Shown: in pieces, positions 16,944-26,567 of the stretch
Numbering within the stretch: position 1 is the first letter of the stretch
Layout of the letters: every line of letters starts with the position of its first letter
DNA from: Candidatus Latescibacterota bacterium
Lineage (GTDB): Bacteria; Latescibacterota; UBA2968
Assembly (NCBI GenBank): GCA_022823725.1
Contig: JAJEHL010000044.1
Coordinates: 1-64,000, forward strand
Direction of reading: 5' to 3'
Length of the DNA: 64,000 nucleotides
The notes under the pieces: generated by a model
The model's input: only the letters and a program-made list of their open reading frames with translations
What the model was told of the DNA's origin: nothing
Databases searched by the model: none
Translations under genes and position numbers: made by a program

Positions 16944-18911
16944 TTGGCTCTTTCTTCTGCTCAAGAGGCGATACATCCAGCGACTGAACCCAAGCTGATA
17001 TCGTGGAAAGTCGTGGTCGCGGGCCTCCTATTAATTGTCGCATCGGACTACTACATCAACTGGTCCACAGTAATCTTGCGGGCGTCGAAGAACAACAAAG
17101 CCCTATTCCCGATGGGCCTGTTCTTCCCATTTGTGATGCTCGTAGGTACCAACCTGCTACTCAGATGGGTAAAACCGCGGTGGGCACTGAACCGGGGGCA
17201 ACTGTGCGTAGCCTTGGGCATGGGACTGATCGGCTCGCTATTCCCATTCTACGGCCTGGCATCCTACGTAGTCGGCACCATTGCCGCGCCCTATTATTTT
17301 GCCACCCCGGAAAACGGCTGGGCAGAACTGTTGCACCCCAACATGGTCTCCTGGCTGGTCATGAACAACGAAGACAAAGCCGTGACCCATTTCTACGACG
17401 GCCTGCCTCCGGGCCAGCCCATACCCTGGGGAGCCTGGGCTGTACCTGTATTCTGGTGGATGACCTTTGTGGCCGCAGCGGCATGCGTTGCCCTCTGCCT
17501 CATGGTAATACTGCGAAAACAGTGGGTGGAAAACGAACGCCTGGAATTCCCGCTTATGGAAGTGGGCATGCAGGTGGCTCAGGTAGATAAGCGCAATGGC
17601 GGACTCTCCTTGCTCAACCAACCGCTCTTTCGCGTGGGTTTCTGGATCGGGATATTTGCAGTATTCTGGAACATCATCTCGTATTTTTATCCCTTAATAC
17701 CGGGACTGCCGACCACCCACACCGAAGGCCAGTGGTTCCGCTGGCTGGAAGGCGCCAAACCCTTCTGGGTACAAATCAGCATTTACGTCATAGGTTTTGC
17801 CTATTTTGCACGGGTCGAAACCCTGTTCAGCTTCTGGCTATTCTTTCTCTTTACAGAAATTGAAGTCTCGACCTTCGACCGCCTGGGGATCGCCGCGGGA
17901 CACGGAGGCGGCGAAGCCGTGCGATCACAAAATTTCGGCGTACTATGCGCCTATGTCATGTTCGGACTGTGGATGGCGCGGGGACATCTAAAAACCGTAT
18001 TTCGAAAAGTCTTCAAAAATGCCTCCGACGTAGATGACGCTCGAGAAGCAATGTCCTACCGCGCGGCACTAATCGCCCTCGTAGTCTCCCTGCTATACAT
18101 GGTAGCGTGGTTGTACGCAGCGGGCATGGAAATCCGAGTCGTCCTCCTCTACCTGTTCTTCACCGCAGTAGCCTACATTGGAATGGCCCGATTCGCCGCA
18201 GAACTGGGGCTGCCTTATGGGGATATTGCCTACCACTCAATTACCTGGACCCCGCTCCACATCATGGGCGGGCAAACAGTCACGGCATCCACATTGACCT
18301 GCCAGGGCTATCTATGGGCCATGTTCGGAAAAACCCGGGGATTTCTGGGACCGCCAATCGCGCAGATGCTAAAACTAACCACACCGCTGCGCGTCGAAAG
18401 GGGCCGCTTATTCGGCGTAATCGTACTCGCCGTCGTAGCAGGCGCGACATTTGCCATACTCCACGCCATATACATGGGCTATTCCTCCGGCGGCTTCAAC
18501 CTCAGAGCCGCGTGGAATCTGTTAATTGGACCACAGCGATCCTACGACGCCTCAGTAACCTGGATCCGCAACCCGGAAGCGCCCGACGTAGAGCGCATGT
18601 TATTCATGGGATCTGGCGTATTGATCACAGCCGTACTCACCTATCTGAAATACCGCTTCGTACATCTGCCCCTCCATCCCGTAGCCCTGATGCTACAGGG
18701 CACCTATATGGCGCAGAAAACCGTATTTTCGGTATTTCTCATCTGGATCTACAAAGCGACCATACTAAAAATAGGTGGCGTGCGCCTCTACAGAAAAGGA
18801 CAACCCTTCTTCATCGGTCTGCTAATCGGATACGCCATAGCGACATTCTTATCCTGCGTAATAGACAGCATCTTCTTCTTTGGACAGGGACACCTGGTAC
18901 ACGGATTTTAG
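16944..18911 (+). CDS. Polytopic membrane protein (DUF6785/DUF6784-like), candidate transporter
   Basis: This protein of about 655 residues has roughly 13 hydrophobic segments, for example VVVAGLLLIVASDYYINW, MGLFFPFVMLVGTNLLLRW, ALIALVVSLLYMVAWLYAAG and GLLIGYAIATFLSCVIDSIF. The architecture resembles DUF6785/DUF6784 integral membrane proteins, which are distantly like oligopeptide-transporter (OPT) proteins. A TTG at 16944 is the likely start because GGAGA lies 6 bases upstream; an open frame extends further back over the previous gene. Its place between oxygenase and sulfatase genes, 12 bases before the next gene, makes it the best candidate importer for the pathway. Transport function is inference. 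Confidence 0.75.
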   Translation: MALSSAQEAIHPATEPKLISWKVVVAGLLLIVASDYYINWSTVILRASKNNKALFPMGLFFPFVMLVGTNLLLRWVKPRWALNRGQLCVALGMGLIGSLFPFYGLASYVVGTIAAPYYFATPENGWAELLHPNMVSWLVMNNEDKAVTHFYDGLPPGQPIPWGAWAVPVFWWMTFVAAAACVALCLMVILRKQWVENERLEFPLMEVGMQVAQVDKRNGGLSLLNQPLFRVGFWIGIFAVFWNIISYFYPLIPGLPTTHTEGQWFRWLEGAKPFWVQISIYVIGFAYFARVETLFSFWLFFLFTEIEVSTFDRLGIAAGHGGGEAVRSQNFGVLCAYVMFGLWMARGHLKTVFRKVFKNASDVDDAREAMSYRAALIALVVSLLYMVAWLYAAGMEIRVVLLYLFFTAVAYIGMARFAAELGLPYGDIAYHSITWTPLHIMGGQTVTASTLTCQGYLWAMFGKTRGFLGPPIAQMLKLTTPLRVERGRLFGVIVLAVVAGATFAILHAIYMGYSSGGFNLRAAWNLLIGPQRSYDASVTWIRNPEAPDVERMLFMGSGVLITAVLTYLKYRFVHLPLHPVALMLQGTYMAQKTVFSVFLIWIYKATILKIGGVRLYRKGQPFFIGLLIGYAIATFLSCVIDSIFFFGQGHLVHGF

Positions 18912-18923
18912 AGGAGAAATTTA

Positions 18924-19862
18924 ATGGCAGTTGACACCAGAACACATAGCTTAACCGCGGAAGAACGCGAGACTTACGCAAATGACGGATTCTTCATCCG
19001 ACCAAAAGCCTACGACACGTATGAGATCGACGCACTGCGCGACAGAATCGAAGACCTCGTAGAACTCATCGAGACCTCTGACGTATTGCCAGAAAAACAG
19101 AAACAAGCAATCCTGAAACGCAACATCGGAACCGAAGCGACTTCTGGACCCGCATCGTTAAACAGCATAACGCGCGTTCACAGATTCAGCGCATTCGTGC
19201 GATCCCACATCCGCGCCCCAAAGCGACTGGAAGCAGTAGCACAGATCGTAGGATCGGATTTATTCTGCCCCAACGACCTGTACTTTTTCAAACCCCCGGG
19301 CACCGGACGGCCCATCGCGTGGCACCAGGACTCCTGGTACTTCCGAAACACGTATGTCAGCAGCATAGGCGACGCCATAGAACAAGCCTCAATTGGAACC
19401 TGGCTGGCACTGGACGATGCAGATGAAGAAAACGGCTGCTTATGGGTCATCCCAGGCAGCCACCGCCTGGGCGTAGTAGATCACAGCCAGGTCGAAAGCG
19501 ACGAGTACTTATTGCAAAAAAGATTGACCGTATCCGACGAAATGGAAAAACAGGCAATACCAGTAGAAGTGCCAAAGGGCGCACTGGTATTTTTCAACAA
19601 CGCCCTGTTTCACCGCAGCACCCCCAACAGATCAGACCGGTTTCGGCGGGCTTATATCGTACACTATATGAAAGCGACCATTCAGCATACCGGGAATAGA
19701 CAGTGGACTCCCGAAGGCACAGAGCACTGGGGCACCAATGAAATGTACATCTGCGGAGTGCCCGGATCCATACAGACAACGCCCGAAAAAGAAAGCATGA
19801 ACTGGGATAATGCTCTGGGACGGATATTGACAGAAGATGATATTCGGATTAAAAGGAAATAA
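18924..19862 (+). CDS. PhyH-family Fe(II)/2-oxoglutarate oxygenase
   Basis: This 312-residue protein has the most canonical PhyH triad in the cluster: WHQD (His134, Asp136), distal His230 in NALFHRSTPN and Arg residues in RFRRAY for 2-oxoglutarate. LALDDADEENGCLWVIPGSH is the standard core phrase. GAGGAGA precedes the ATG. Its stop is one base before the sulfatase ATG, so translation is probably coupled. Substrate unknown; the adjacent sulfatase suggests action on the same molecule. Confidence 0.9.
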   Translation: MAVDTRTHSLTAEERETYANDGFFIRPKAYDTYEIDALRDRIEDLVELIETSDVLPEKQKQAILKRNIGTEATSGPASLNSITRVHRFSAFVRSHIRAPKRLEAVAQIVGSDLFCPNDLYFFKPPGTGRPIAWHQDSWYFRNTYVSSIGDAIEQASIGTWLALDDADEENGCLWVIPGSHRLGVVDHSQVESDEYLLQKRLTVSDEMEKQAIPVEVPKGALVFFNNALFHRSTPNRSDRFRRAYIVHYMKATIQHTGNRQWTPEGTEHWGTNEMYICGVPGSIQTTPEKESMNWDNALGRILTEDDIRIKRK

Positions 19863-19863
19863 A

Positions 19864-21330
19864 ATGCCAGACAAACGCCCCAACATCCTCTACATCATGA
19901 CCGACGACCATGGAACCGGTGCTCTGAGTTGCTACGGCAGCCAGATCAACCACACCCCCAACATGGACCGCATTGCCCACGGCGGAATGCGCCTGGACAA
20001 TTGTTACGTAACCTACTCCTTATGCTCGCCCAGTCGCGCCTCCATCTTAACCGGAAAATACGCACATCTCCACGGGCAAACATCAATCGGTGGAAATATC
20101 TTCGACGGCACACAACAAACATTCCCCCGCCTATTACAGGACGCGGGATATCAAACCGCAATCATCGGGAAATGGCACCTCCACAGCATACCAACTGGCT
20201 TTGACCACTACAGCGTCATGTGGAATCAAGGCTCTTATTTTGATCCCAAATTTATTGAACCCGGCGAACACGGCCCCGTATGGAAAGAAAGCCGGGGATA
20301 TTCGACAGACCTGGTAACCGACAAATGCCTGGACTGGCTCAAAGGACGAAACACCGAAAAACCCTTTATGCTCCTGTGTCATTTCAAATCCCCCCACTAC
20401 AACTGGGAACCGGACGAAAAACACAAAACCATGTACCAGGATGAAATAATCCCCGAACCAGAGACATTTGACCACAACTTTGGAGACAGCCCGGTGCCTC
20501 CCGAAGCATTGCAAGTCAAGCTGGAAACCGTACACGAACAATGGAATATCACGCACTGGGACGCCATGCCCGAAGGATTGTCCATGCAGCAGCAAAAACA
20601 CAGAAACTACCAGTACTTCATCAAAGACTACCTCCGCTGTGTAGCCTCGGTAGATGATAACATCGGGCGGCTCCTCGACTACCTCGACGAACAAAACCTG
20701 ACTGAAAACACAGTTGTAGTCTATACCTCAGACAACGGAATGTTCCAGGGCGAACACGGCTGGGTCGATAAAAAAATGATGTACGAAGAAAGCCTGCGGG
20801 TCCCATTCTTAATCCGGTACCCCAGAGAAATCGCAGCGGGAACCCACACAAATGACATGGTCATCAACCTCGACTATGCACCGACCTTTTTGGAATACGC
20901 CGGGCAGCCCATCCCCGCAGACATCCAGGGACGAAGCCTGGTCCCCCTCCTGCGAGAACAAACACCAGAAGATTGGCGAACCGCGTTCTACTACCAGCAC
21001 TTCGACATCCATCCCGACGGCGAACTGGCAAACTGCGGCGTACGCACCAAAAATTTCAAACTCATCTGGTACAACCACAACTACGACCACTACCAGCTCT
21101 TCGACACCCAAAAAGACCCCAGCGAAACCCGGGATGTATCCGAGGACCCCGAATACGCCTCAACAGTATCCGAAATGAGAGCACTGCTACGAGATGAACG
21201 CAAAAAAGCGGGCCTGACAGACGAAATAGAACAACAAATTTTTAACAGCGATAACATACCTCAAATGCGCAAGCAGATGAACGCGTTGCTGGCAATGATA
21301 GACACCAACACCACAAAGGAAAAACAATGA
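19864..21330 (+). CDS. Sulfatase (formylglycine-dependent, type I)
   Basis: This 488-residue protein has the N-terminal metal site PNILYIMTDDHG and the sulfatase signature SLCSPSRASILTGKY. Cys54 there would be converted to formylglycine (C-x-P-x-R). Further motifs are AIIGKWHLH and TSDNGMFQGEHG. It hydrolyses sulfate esters. No signal peptide precedes the first strand, so the enzyme is predicted cytoplasmic, whereas many catabolic sulfatases are periplasmic. AAGGAA lies just upstream. The stop overlaps the next ATG (ATGA). No maturation enzyme gene is seen in this window. Confidence 0.92.
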   Translation: MPDKRPNILYIMTDDHGTGALSCYGSQINHTPNMDRIAHGGMRLDNCYVTYSLCSPSRASILTGKYAHLHGQTSIGGNIFDGTQQTFPRLLQDAGYQTAIIGKWHLHSIPTGFDHYSVMWNQGSYFDPKFIEPGEHGPVWKESRGYSTDLVTDKCLDWLKGRNTEKPFMLLCHFKSPHYNWEPDEKHKTMYQDEIIPEPETFDHNFGDSPVPPEALQVKLETVHEQWNITHWDAMPEGLSMQQQKHRNYQYFIKDYLRCVASVDDNIGRLLDYLDEQNLTENTVVVYTSDNGMFQGEHGWVDKKMMYEESLRVPFLIRYPREIAAGTHTNDMVINLDYAPTFLEYAGQPIPADIQGRSLVPLLREQTPEDWRTAFYYQHFDIHPDGELANCGVRTKNFKLIWYNHNYDHYQLFDTQKDPSETRDVSEDPEYASTVSEMRALLRDERKKAGLTDEIEQQIFNSDNIPQMRKQMNALLAMIDTNTTKEKQ

Positions 21331-23315
21331 AAAATGCCAAACTCCGCTATAGACAGGTACACCTGGACTTTCACACCTCTGAACACTGCCCAAATGTCGG
21401 TGGCAAATTTGACGAAGACCAGTTCATCGGCGCTCTAAAAAAAGGCCATGTCAACTCCATAACCATCTTCGCACAATGCCATCACGGCTGGTGTTATTAC
21501 CCCACAAAAACGGACATGGAGCATCCCAACCTGCAAACCGACCTCGTTGGACGCATGCTCGCCGCAGCCAAAAAAGCCGACATCAACATGCCCGTCTATA
21601 TCACCGTACAATGGCAGGAAAAAGCCGCCCGAGAACATCCCGAATGGCGCGTACGGCGACCCGATGGGGGCTATGTGGGACGGCCAACCATGCATCCCCA
21701 TACCCCCCTGCCACACGGCGGATGGTATCGCCTGTGTTGCAACACGCCCTATCTGGACGCGAGCGTCCTGCCCGTAGTGACAGAAGTAATGGACATGTAC
21801 AACCCCTCTGGCATATTTCTCGACATAACCGGGGAAGAAATCTGCACCTGTGATTGGTGTATCGCCAGCATGCACGACAAGGGACTCGATCCCAATAATG
21901 CTGGAGACAGGGTTATCCACTCACAAGCTGTGTACAAAGATTATCTAACCAAAACCACCGACATCATCTGGAGCCGAAATCCCGACGCCACAATTTACCA
22001 CAACGGCAGCGACAAAAAGGGGCGTCACGACCTCTACCCCTACTGGTCACACCACGAAATTGAATCCCTGCCAACCGGCATGTGGGGATACAACCACTTC
22101 CCGACAAACGCGCGCTACTTCACAAACCTGCCCGACTGCAACGCAATCGCACAAACGGGAAAATTCCATCGCATGTGGGGTGAATTTGGCGGCTTCAAAA
22201 ATCCAGTCGCATTGGAATACGAAGTAGGACAAATCATCTCATTAAATTGCCGCTGTATGGTCGGCGATCAACTCCATCCAGAAGGAGAGATGGACGAAGA
22301 AACCTATCGCATCATAGGCGAAGCGTACAAACGCGTTGAAGAACGCGAACCCTGGCTGGAAGGTGCCGAACACGTAGTAGATGTGGCGGTCCTCGCACCC
22401 TCGGGCGTACACAAAGACAGAGAGTTGGAAGACAGCGAAGTCGGCGCCGGATTGATGCTCATGGAAAACCACATCCCATTCTTAATGCTCGACGAAACAA
22501 TGGACCTATCTCCCTACCAACTACTGATCTTACCAGATAGCGTACGCGTGGACGACGCACTAAAAGCAAAAATCGACGCCTTTCTGGCAAATGGCGGCAA
22601 ATTACTATCATCTGGCGAAAGCGGCCTGGACCCTGCGGGAAATGGTTTTGCGTATGACATCGGCGCGGAATACACTGGATCCTCGCCCAATGATATAGAA
22701 TATGTAGTCGTCGGCGATACCATCGCCAAAAACATGGTACGCACCCCTTTCCTCGTCTATGAATCTGGCGTAACCACAAAAGTGACAGACGGCGAAATAC
22801 TCGCAGCCGCCTGGAAACCGTATTTTAACCGCACTTATGGAAAATTCTGCTCCCACCGAAACACCCCGTATGAAGGCGACGCGGGTTGGCCCTCTGTCAT
22901 ACGCAAAGGCAACATCATCCACATCGCACAACCCATCTTCAGAGTCTATGACGATCAGGGCATGCAACTGCATCGCGACTTGATAAAAAATTGTATCGAC
23001 CTGCTCTACGACGACCCCTTATTGCAGGTCGGCCTGCCATCGTGCGGCCGCGTAAATCTAACCCGCCAACCCCAGGAAGGAAATCGGCTAATCCTGCACC
23101 TCATGTACGCCAACCCCATCAAACGGGGCGACACAAACGTAATTGAAGACATTATTCCACTGTACAATATTCCGGTCTCATTAAAAACGGACCACGACAT
23201 ATCTCGCGTATATCTCGCCCCCGAGGATGAGGACATTGAATTTGCAGCAGCGAACGGGCGCGTGTCATTTACCGTGCCAAAGGTCGAAATGAATCAGATC
23301 GTAGTAATTGAATAA
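21327..23315 (+). CDS. GHL6-like hypothetical glycosyl hydrolase (alpha-amylase/beta-galactosidase-like fold)
   Basis: This 662-residue protein begins with a TIM-barrel-like domain (about residues 1-330) containing VHLDFHTSEHCPNVGGKFDE, SITIFAQCHHGWCYYPTK and PSGIFLDITGEEICTCDWC. This pattern is typical of the hypothetical glycosyl hydrolase family GHL6. A second region from about residue 355 (DVAVLAPSGV … LLILPDSVRVDDALKAKIDA … GGKLLSSGES) resembles the beta-galactosidase trimerisation (glutamine-amidotransferase-like) domain often attached to it. Catalytic residues are not established for GHL6; the conserved Asp in GIFLDI is a candidate. No signal peptide. The ATGA overlap couples it to the sulfatase. 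Confidence 0.75.
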   Translation: MKNAKLRYRQVHLDFHTSEHCPNVGGKFDEDQFIGALKKGHVNSITIFAQCHHGWCYYPTKTDMEHPNLQTDLVGRMLAAAKKADINMPVYITVQWQEKAAREHPEWRVRRPDGGYVGRPTMHPHTPLPHGGWYRLCCNTPYLDASVLPVVTEVMDMYNPSGIFLDITGEEICTCDWCIASMHDKGLDPNNAGDRVIHSQAVYKDYLTKTTDIIWSRNPDATIYHNGSDKKGRHDLYPYWSHHEIESLPTGMWGYNHFPTNARYFTNLPDCNAIAQTGKFHRMWGEFGGFKNPVALEYEVGQIISLNCRCMVGDQLHPEGEMDEETYRIIGEAYKRVEEREPWLEGAEHVVDVAVLAPSGVHKDRELEDSEVGAGLMLMENHIPFLMLDETMDLSPYQLLILPDSVRVDDALKAKIDAFLANGGKLLSSGESGLDPAGNGFAYDIGAEYTGSSPNDIEYVVVGDTIAKNMVRTPFLVYESGVTTKVTDGEILAAAWKPYFNRTYGKFCSHRNTPYEGDAGWPSVIRKGNIIHIAQPIFRVYDDQGMQLHRDLIKNCIDLLYDDPLLQVGLPSCGRVNLTRQPQEGNRLILHLMYANPIKRGDTNVIEDIIPLYNIPVSLKTDHDISRVYLAPEDEDIEFAAANGRVSFTVPKVEMNQIVVIE

Positions 23316-23331
23316 AAAAAGGAGGTACCTC

Positions 23332-24243
23332 ATGGCAGAAACAAAAAAAATCGTCCGGTCAGAACCCTTTGTAATCAACAAAAACATGGGCAGCCCGATG
23401 GCGATATCCACCCGAGATCTAACGCCCAAAAATGCAGACGGTCTCCCGGTCGTCTTGCCAACGGAAAAACAAAAATACGACTTTGATCGCAATGGGTGGC
23501 TCTTAATACCCGGCGTCCTCTCAAAAGACGAATGCGACGAAATGCGGACCTTTGCCGAGCGACTGGCCAAAGACCCCGAAAGCATTCCCGAACACGAACG
23601 CTGCCCACTTGGCGGACCATTGCAAAAACTGGCCGATCATCCCGTTGTCGTCGGATTCATGAACGAATTTGTGGCATATCCCCCCCTCGCCAACGACGAG
23701 AGATATGGATTCAGACTGGAAACATCCCACCTGTTCTACCGCGATGCCGAAACACCCGGAAGATTTAGCCCACATAACGGCAACGGCCTGTTTCGCATGC
23801 CCTGGGACTCGCACTTTTACCGGTGCATCCCCGGCAAAGCCTGGAGCGGACTAACGCGCGTCGTATGGGAATTTAACCCCGTCAAAAAAGGCCAGGGCAG
23901 CACATTATTTGTAACGGGCAGCCACAAAGCCGCTTATCCAGCACCCGAAACCGTCCGCGACCCCGAATCAACCATGTGGGAAACCTACGACTGTCCACCT
24001 GGATCGCTGTTATTCTTCACCGAAGCAATCACGCACAGCGCACAACCCTGGACCAATACCGAGAACAACCGCCTCGCCGTATTCAACCTCTACAACATCG
24101 TCGCGAGCCGATGGCATTCGTGGTTGCCCCCCGAAAAACTCATCGAATCCATGCCCTCCCTCAGACAAACGCTCTTCAGCGAACCGTACAACGAAAAAGT
24201 GGATACATTCTTCCCGCGCACAACGGCGTATATGGACGGGTAA
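23332..24243 (+). CDS. PhyH-like protein with His-x-Gly triad (paralog of 24261-25160)
   Basis: This 303-residue protein follows a perfect AGGAGGT site. The PhyH core is present: FDRNGWLLIPGVLSKDE, FNPVKKGQGSTLFVTGSHK and FFTEAITHSAQPW. The proximal iron-ligand motif is SPHNGNG, with His148 and Gly150 at the position where Asp is canonical; distal His is His235. The spacing from His148 to the GSHK motif (about 50 residues) matches that of the canonical paralogs, so the alignment is credible. It may be a halogenase-like, an unusual or an inactive enzyme. It is clearly homologous over its length to the next gene, so the pair arose by duplication. Confidence 0.83.
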   Translation: MAETKKIVRSEPFVINKNMGSPMAISTRDLTPKNADGLPVVLPTEKQKYDFDRNGWLLIPGVLSKDECDEMRTFAERLAKDPESIPEHERCPLGGPLQKLADHPVVVGFMNEFVAYPPLANDERYGFRLETSHLFYRDAETPGRFSPHNGNGLFRMPWDSHFYRCIPGKAWSGLTRVVWEFNPVKKGQGSTLFVTGSHKAAYPAPETVRDPESTMWETYDCPPGSLLFFTEAITHSAQPWTNTENNRLAVFNLYNIVASRWHSWLPPEKLIESMPSLRQTLFSEPYNEKVDTFFPRTTAYMDG

Positions 24244-24260
24244 TCGAACAGGAGACCGAC

Positions 24261-25160
24261 ATGAGCGACAACGGAACAGTAACACCTTATATCATCGACA
24301 AAAATCTGGGCAGCCCAATGGACGACTACTCAGATGTATTGCCAAAAAAGAACGGCGACGGATTAGACATCATCGAACCGACCACAGAGCAGAAATACCG
24401 GTTCGACAAAGACGGGTGGCTCTTAGTCCCCGGTGTATTGAGCGAACAGGACATCAAAGAAATGCGGGAATATTGTCTTCAACTGCATCTCGATCCCGAA
24501 TCGCTCCCCGAACACGAACGCACCCCGCTGGCAGGTCCAACGCAAAAATTGATAGATCATCCTCTGGTAATGGGCATGCTGAATGAATTCATGGCCAATC
24601 CCCGCTTATCAAGCTCCAACTGTTATGGATTCAGTTTGGCCGCCAATGGACTCTGGTATAGAACCGCACCCACCCGGCGCAATGAAGGCAGAAGAGAAGC
24701 CCGTCAATTCAGCCCACACAACGGCAATGGACTATATCGCCTGCCCGGCGACGCGCACTATTACAACGCCTTCCCCGGCAAAGCCAACAGCCCGCATACC
24801 CGCGTGATATGGGAACTGAACCCGGTCAAACACAAACAGGGCGGCACACTCCTCGTAACGGGCAGCCACAAAGCCGTGTACACCGCACCCGACGAAATTC
24901 AAGACCCCGACTCCAGCATCTGGACAACCTATTCGTGTCCGGCAGGCTCGGTCCTGTTCTTTGCAGAAGCAACCACACACAGCGCGTATCCGTGGATCAA
25001 CGAAGAAAACGACCGCATTGCCATTGCCAACCTCTACAACTTCGTAGATGGCGGCCACGCCAGACTATTGCGACCAGACCCCCGCATACTAAAATCCATG
25101 CCCCCGATTCGCCAGACCCTGTTCAGAGAGCGATTTGCCGGTCAAAATGTCGTCAGGTGA
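24261..25160 (+). CDS. PhyH-like protein with His-x-Gly triad (paralog of 23332-24243)
   Basis: This 299-residue protein is similar to the previous one from end to end (INKNMGSPM/IDKNLGSPM, DRNGWLLIPGVLS/DKDGWLLVPGVLS, PEHER in both). The triad is His153-x-Gly155 in SPHNGNG and distal His240 in EATTHSAYPW. The start at 24261 follows GGAGA. A codon-level open frame extends upstream over the previous gene but lacks similarity. Retention of both paralogs with the same substitution suggests the Gly is functional rather than random decay. Substrate unknown. Confidence 0.83.
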   Translation: MSDNGTVTPYIIDKNLGSPMDDYSDVLPKKNGDGLDIIEPTTEQKYRFDKDGWLLVPGVLSEQDIKEMREYCLQLHLDPESLPEHERTPLAGPTQKLIDHPLVMGMLNEFMANPRLSSSNCYGFSLAANGLWYRTAPTRRNEGRREARQFSPHNGNGLYRLPGDAHYYNAFPGKANSPHTRVIWELNPVKHKQGGTLLVTGSHKAVYTAPDEIQDPDSSIWTTYSCPAGSVLFFAEATTHSAYPWINEENDRIAIANLYNFVDGGHARLLRPDPRILKSMPPIRQTLFRERFAGQNVVR

Positions 25161-25167
25161 GAACAGC

Positions 25168-26556
25168 ATGGACCAGAACCGACCAAATATCCTGTTCATA
25201 ATGACCGATGAACAACGGTTTGACCACCTGGGAAGTGTAAACCCCGCGGTAAAAACACCGCACCTGGACGCCCTGGCAAATGACGGCGTACTATTCAGCC
25301 GGGCATATACGCCCAATCCATCGTGCGTACCTGCGCGCGCGGGAATCTTCACCGGAAAATACCCCCACCAGTGCGCGGCACCCACCTTTATCACCTATCT
25401 ACCAGCGCACGAAAAGACATTCATGAGTTATTTGCAGGAAGCGGGATATTACACCGCAGTAATAGGAAAACAGCACTTTGGCGAATCGAAAATCGAACGG
25501 GGCTATGACCATGAAGACATTATCGACAGCCACAGCCCTGCACCTCAGAATCCAAACCGCAACTCCTATAACCAGTGGCTATGGGACGCTGGATTTAAGC
25601 ACCGCAACGAACTAATACAGGGCAATCCCGACATCAGGAGATATTCGGAATGGAAGGCAGACCCAAAATACCACGTCGATCACTACGTGGGCGACCGGGG
25701 TCGTGAATGGATCGAAAGCGGAAGCCCCGAAGATCGCCCCTGGTTTTGCTGGATCTCATTCCCAGGTCCCCACGGACCCATCGACTGCGGCAATCTTCCC
25801 CAGGCCGACCTGTACGACCCGGCAGAAATTGACATGCCAGAAACGAATTTCGAAATGCTGGCACAAAAACCGCCGCACAACTCATTGCGAGGCGGACCCG
25901 AGCACCAGGAGCCTTTTACAAAAGATGAGATCCGCAAACTGCGACACGCTTATTACGCAAACGTAACATTGATAGATGAAAAAATCGGCGCAATCGTACA
26001 GGCATTAAAAAATAGCGGTGCCTATGACAACACCCTCATATTCTTCACCAGCGACCACGGCGACTTCATGGGCGACTTCCAACTCATGGCAAAAGGGCAA
26101 AACATAATGGAAGTACTCATGCGCATCCCCTTTATAATCAAGCCCCCAAAAGGTGGCGCACGCGGAAAAGTAGAATCATCTCTCATCTCGGCAATCGATA
26201 TCGCAGCCACCAGTTTAACGGTCGCTGGCGCAGAAGTACCCGAACACATGGCGTCACGCGACCTGTCGCATTACTGGTCCCATGCAGAAGACCTGGACGA
26301 CCGGGATGAGTTATACATGGAAGCAGCGGGCATTCGGTGCTTGCGCACCCGACGCTGGAAAATCGGGCATTATTGGAACAAACCCTATGGCGAACTCTAC
26401 GACCTGGAAAACGACCCCTGGGAAAAAGAAAACCTGTGGGACCGCCGGGATATAGCAGAATTAAAATCCAAATTGCAAAAACGCTTGCTGGATAAACTGA
26501 TCGAACTGAGTCCGCGGTCTTATATCGCGTGGAATCACGGCGCACCTGAGTTATGA
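25168..26556 (+). CDS. Sulfatase (formylglycine-dependent, type I)
   Basis: This 462-residue protein has PNILFIMTDEQRFDHLG at the N-terminus, then the signature PNPSCVPARAGIFTGKYPH with Cys53 as the formylglycine precursor (C-x-P-x-R). Further motifs are TAVIGKQHFG and FFTSDHGDFMGD. It differs from the first sulfatase in the DEQR metal site, which is typical of a different sulfatase subfamily, so the two should act on different sulfate positions. No signal peptide is present. It starts 7 bases after the PhyH pair and its stop overlaps a possible ATG of the oxidoreductase gene. Confidence 0.92.
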   Translation: MDQNRPNILFIMTDEQRFDHLGSVNPAVKTPHLDALANDGVLFSRAYTPNPSCVPARAGIFTGKYPHQCAAPTFITYLPAHEKTFMSYLQEAGYYTAVIGKQHFGESKIERGYDHEDIIDSHSPAPQNPNRNSYNQWLWDAGFKHRNELIQGNPDIRRYSEWKADPKYHVDHYVGDRGREWIESGSPEDRPWFCWISFPGPHGPIDCGNLPQADLYDPAEIDMPETNFEMLAQKPPHNSLRGGPEHQEPFTKDEIRKLRHAYYANVTLIDEKIGAIVQALKNSGAYDNTLIFFTSDHGDFMGDFQLMAKGQNIMEVLMRIPFIIKPPKGGARGKVESSLISAIDIAATSLTVAGAEVPEHMASRDLSHYWSHAEDLDDRDELYMEAAGIRCLRTRRWKIGHYWNKPYGELYDLENDPWEKENLWDRRDIAELKSKLQKRLLDKLIELSPRSYIAWNHGAPEL

Positions 26557-26567
26557 GGGATCACAAA